DNA of 64,000 nt, from the NCBI GenBank assembly GCA_032871835.1, contig CM065297.1, positions 36,395,098 through 36,459,097 on the forward strand, in the 5' to 3' direction. The translations under genes were made by a program, and so were the position numbers. This DNA comes from Dipteronia dyeriana (taxonomy: Eukaryota > Streptophyta > Magnoliopsida > Sapindales > Sapindaceae). Below the pieces are notes generated by a model. The model ran no database searches. It had not been told where the DNA came from and worked only from the letters and a program-made list of their open reading frames with translations. Positions 60,651 through 64,000 of this stretch are shown in pieces. Within the stretch, counting starts at the first letter, position 1; each line of letters opens with the position of its first letter.

Positions 60651-63600
60651 GAAATCAAAAGAAGCAATAGAAGCAAGGAATAACTTTGACGTAAACTCGG
60701 TTGAGCCAGAGCCGAAAAGGGTAAAGGAAGTATGGGACCCAATAGTCTTTACAGAGGCAGATTCCCATGGCATCGATGTTCGACCTAATGATGCTTTGGT
60801 TATAAGTGCTCGGATTGGCCATAGGGAAGTCCGGAGAATTTTAATAGATAATGGGAGTTCAGCAGACATCCTAAGCGTGGCCTTATACGATTAGCTGAGA
60901 CTAGACCGAAAAGATTTACAACTTTTCCATACTCCATTAAGAGGGCTTGGGGGGATAGAGGTCAGATCACTCAGGAAGGTAAAACTACCCGTGAAGATCA
61001 GAATGGCACCATGCCAGAAGACTGTCCTGCTCGACTTCATGGTAGTTGACTTGGACAATTAGCCGTATAATGCATTATTGGGCTGGCCATTCCTGAATAA
61101 AATAAGGGCCGCGATGGCCACTTATGCATTAATGATCAAGTTCCCAATAGAACAAGGGGTTTGGATAGTCAAGGGATCTCAAGAGATGGCCCGAAGAGCA
61201 AACCTGTCAGTATACAGAGACAAGCATGATGCTGAACAAGTGTGCACCATAATGCAGCTAAATCAGTGTGAAGAATCCTTATCATTTGAACTGGATCCAA
61301 GAGAGGGCTCGAATGAATACAAAACAGAATTGGTTATAATAGAACTTGAAGAAGACAAGTTGGACAAGAAAATCAAGATAGGGGCCAACTTGGATGGAAA
61401 AGTCAAGCAAGACTTAACAAATATGCTTAGAGAGTACAAAGATGTATTCGCTTGGAGTCATGAAGATATGATCGGATTAGATGCCTGAGTAATATCCCAC
61501 CACCTCGAAGTTAGCCAGAATGCAAAACCGGTTATACAAAAGAGAAGATCGTTCAATCCTGAAAGAAGTCAAGCAATCAAACAAGAAGTGGAAAAGCTAC
61601 TGGCAACTGGCAACTGGATCAATCAGAGAAGTCAGCTACCCTCAGTGGGTCGCCAACGTAGTCCTCGTTTGGAAGAAAAATGGACAATGGAGGATGTGCG
61701 TAGATTTCACGGATCTAAACAAGGCATGTCCAAAGGATAGCTTCCCACTTCCAAGGATAGACCAACTGGTGGATGCCACAGCAAGTCACGAATTGCTCAG
61801 CTTCATGGACGCTTACTCGAGATACAATCAGATCCGGATGAACAAAGCTGATAAAGAAAAAACAGCTTTCATAACATATCAGGGTTTATATTGCTACACA
61901 GTAATGCCCTTCGGTTTAAAAAATACTGGTGCTACGTATCAAAGGCTGGTCAACAAAATCTTCACTCGGCAAATAGAAAGGAACATGGAAGTGTACATTG
62001 ATGACATGTTGAGTAAAAGCATCTCGGCAGATGAGCATGCCGGGGACCTCCAAGAGACATTTGATGTTCTGAGAAGAAACCAGATGAAAATAAACCCGAA
62101 CAAATGTTTATTCGGAGTCCATTCAGGGAGATTTTTGGGTGTTCACGTCCATCAAAGAGGAATCGAAGTTAATCCCGAGAAGATCCAGGCTTTGCAAGAA
62201 ATGACCTCACCTAAAACATTGAAAGAGGTACAACGCTTAACAGGGTGTTTAGCCTTCTTGGGAAGATTCATCTCAATGGCAACAGACAGGTGCACACCTT
62301 TCTTCAAGATAATCAAAAAAGGGAAAGGACTCGAGTGGAATAAAGAGTGTTAGCAGGCATTCTTAAAAATATAAGAGTATTTGGGACAAGCTCCCATTCT
62401 CTCAAAACCGAAAAAATTGGAAATACTTCAGCTGTATCTGTCAATAACTGAGCATGCAGCAAGTTCAGTCTTAGTCAGAACAGAAGATGGAGTGCAAAAA
62501 CCAGTGTATTATACAAGCAAGGCACTCTTACCGGCCGAGACCAGGTACTCTCAGGCAGAGAAGATGGCCTTAGCATTGGTTTCAGCAGCAAAAAAGTTGA
62601 GACCATATTTTCAGGCCCATACAATCCAGGTTCTCACCAATTGCCCATTAAGACAAATTTTACAAAAACAAGAAATATTAGGAAGACTTACCAAATAGGC
62701 AATCGAGCTAAGTGAATTCGATATTCATTATGTCCCTAGAACCTCCCTCAAAGGACAAGCTGTGGCAGACTTCATAGCCGAATTCACAGAACCAAACCTG
62801 GAAGCAAAAAGACTTTTGGAAAAGAGTTTCCCATGGAAATTCTATGTTGATGGCTCTTCAAATACTCATGGTAGCTGGGCAGGGATCGTAGTTTGCACCC
62901 TAGAAGGAGAGGATGTTGAATGTGCCATGAGATTTGATTTTAAAGCAACCAATAATCAAGCCGAGTACGAGGCATTGTTAGCCGGAATCAGAGTCTGCAT
63001 AGCTCTCGGGGCAAATGAAGTTGAGATATTCAGCGATTCTCAGGTAGTTGTCAACCAGGTTATGGACGTGTACTAGGCCAAAGATGAAGGTATGATAGCC
63101 TACCGTGACATCGTAAAACAGCTCCTCCAAAAATTTAAAGAATACAAGATCGCTCAAATCCCTAGTTAAGAAAATGAAAAGGCTGATGCATTGTCTAAAT
63201 TAGCGTCAGCAACAACCTCAATCAGACTAAAGACCATTCCAGTTGCACACCTCCCTAAACTGAGTACAGTTGAACCTAAGCATTTGGAAATTTCAGAATC
63301 CGAACACCATAAGACGGTTGGATGGTCCAGCTGAGAAGGTTCCTGGAAGAAGGCATGCTCCGAAAGATCCGGTATTAGCAAAGCGCATCGGGTATCGATT
63401 GGCTAGGTATACCATGATCGGAGGAGAATTATACAGAAGGGGGGTTTTCCCGAGCTCTCCAGAGATGTGTACCGGAAGAAGATGCACATCGAATACTTCA
63501 AGAGATCCACGGAGGAGTTTGCAGGAACCACACTGGGGGTAGAAACCTGGCGCATAAGGTACTCAGGCAAGGCTATTACTGGCCTACGCTTTTCTCAGAT

Positions 63601-64000
63601 GCACAGCAGTGGTCGAAAAGTTGCAATATTTGTCATAGGATTGCCAACGATATCCGACAACCCCCAGAAAAGCTTAGAAACCTCACTGCCCCATGGCCAT
63701 TCGCCATGTGGGGCCTAGACCTAATTGGGCCAATGCCAGCTGGGACAAGGGGTGGAGCAAAGCACACCATAGTAGCTGTCGATTATTTTACAAAATGGGC
63801 AGAAGCTGAAGCGCTGGTGCATATCACAGAAGCCAACACCAAAAATTTTGTAAATAAAAACATACTTTATAGGTTTAGAGTTCCGGACATTATAATCACC
63901 TACAATGGCACTCAGTTTGATAACCAAAAGTTCAGACAGTTGTGTGAGAAATATCATATTGCTTACTACTATGCGACACCAGCTCATCCACAAACAAACG
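60651..64000 (+). pseudogene. Family T pol (protease, RT, two RNases H, integrase)
   Basis: A frame change from gag lies near 60650. Protease: ILIDNGSSADIL (about 60840). RT (61520-62353): NGQWRMCVDFTDLNKACPKD, MPFGLKNTGATYQ and active site YIDDM (about 61995). Gypsy RNase H: YYTSKALLPAETRYS (62511-62560). Second, archaeal-type RNase H (62822-63076): YVDGSSN, NNQAEYEALLAGI, FSDSQ. The integrase zinc finger (HGGVCRNHTGGRNLAHK ... CNICH, 63500-63640) precedes the core (WGLDLIGPM, VDYFTKWAEAEA). The second catalytic Asp is Tyr (ITYNGTQF, about 63900). Stops: TAG 60892, TAG about 61060, TGA 61486, TAG 62351, TAG 62696, TAG 63074; frame changes near 61605 and in 63250-63465. Confidence 0.9.

Larger units (their letters stand above)
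57968..64000 (+). mobile_element. Tat-type Ty3/gypsy element, family T (5' part)
   Basis: 5' LTR (57968-58843), primer site, gag (58890-60650), then protease, RT, RNase H, a second archaeal-type RNase H and integrase (to the window edge). The RT-RNase H-second RNase H-integrase order is the mark of the Tat lineage of plant gypsy elements. It is inserted in the integrase of element D. The 3' part and 3' LTR lie outside the window. Confidence 0.88.

Noticed and set aside
57968..64000. Endogenous plant pararetrovirus (caulimovirid)
   Set aside because: It has an LTR, an integrase with HHCC finger and a Tat-type second RNase H. There is no movement-protein region; it is a gypsy retrotransposon.
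1..64000. tRNA, rRNA or other structural RNA genes
   Set aside because: Only tRNA-complementary primer sites (26704, 41823, 51966, 58845) were found; no cloverleaf with A and B boxes was recognised by eye.

Overview
The window is a nested graveyard of plant LTR retrotransposons. No host gene, rRNA, tRNA or CRISPR array could be supported in 64 kb. The DNA is AT-rich, the elements are typical angiosperm Ty1/copia and Ty3/gypsy types, and there is one Tourist/Harbinger-like MITE. This points to an intergenic, probably heterochromatic part of a flowering-plant genome (more likely a dicot, not provable here). Every coding region is broken by stops, frameshifts, deletions or later insertions, so no element looks autonomous.

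Three retroelement families occur. Family C1 is a Ty1/copia element with about 2.2 kb LTRs (TGTTRGGATTATGCTCGATAG ... CCCTACA), an initiator-Met-type primer site, a long leader of about 1.3 kb, a UBN2-type gag and PR-IN-RT-RNase H. It resembles TAR-like copia elements, but the clade was not tested. Family S is a SIRE/Maximus-like copia with a long non-coding 3' region. Family T is a Ty3/gypsy element of the Tat type, shown by a second, archaeal-type RNase H between the RT-RNase H and the integrase.

Layout. 1-702: end of a plus C1 pol. 703-7054: minus C1 deletion derivative F (LTR, pol, LTR). 7055-18310: plus S element, broken by a C1 LTR tip (7132-7411) and by a plus C1 LTR (13680-17585) that itself holds a minus C1 solo LTR (14249-16454). 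18311-18844: unassigned. 18845-21015: plus C1 LTR running tail-to-tail into minus C1 element E (21016-24279). 24280-31346: plus C1 element A, followed by a scrambled joint. 31450-34221: minus S-type promoter module, LTR and 3' region. 34222-37258: 3' end of plus C1 element G. 37259-37434: loose LTR tip. 37437 to the right edge: one large nest. Its host is minus C1 element C. C contains plus C1 element B in its gag (39623-49534), and B carries a T-family solo LTR (42472-43373). C also contains a MITE at its gag/leader boundary (49940-50688) and minus C1 element D in its 5' LTR (53879 onward). D is interrupted by the T-family element (57968 to beyond the window).

The genes do not form a host pathway. 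Their interest lies in the order of insertions, readable from target-site duplications and from comparison with unoccupied sister copies, and in LTR and leader architecture: a 153-bp promoter duplication defining a C1 subfamily, a GC-rich hairpin block in the C1 leader, and an array of changing palindromic words upstream of the TATA box in S-type LTRs.
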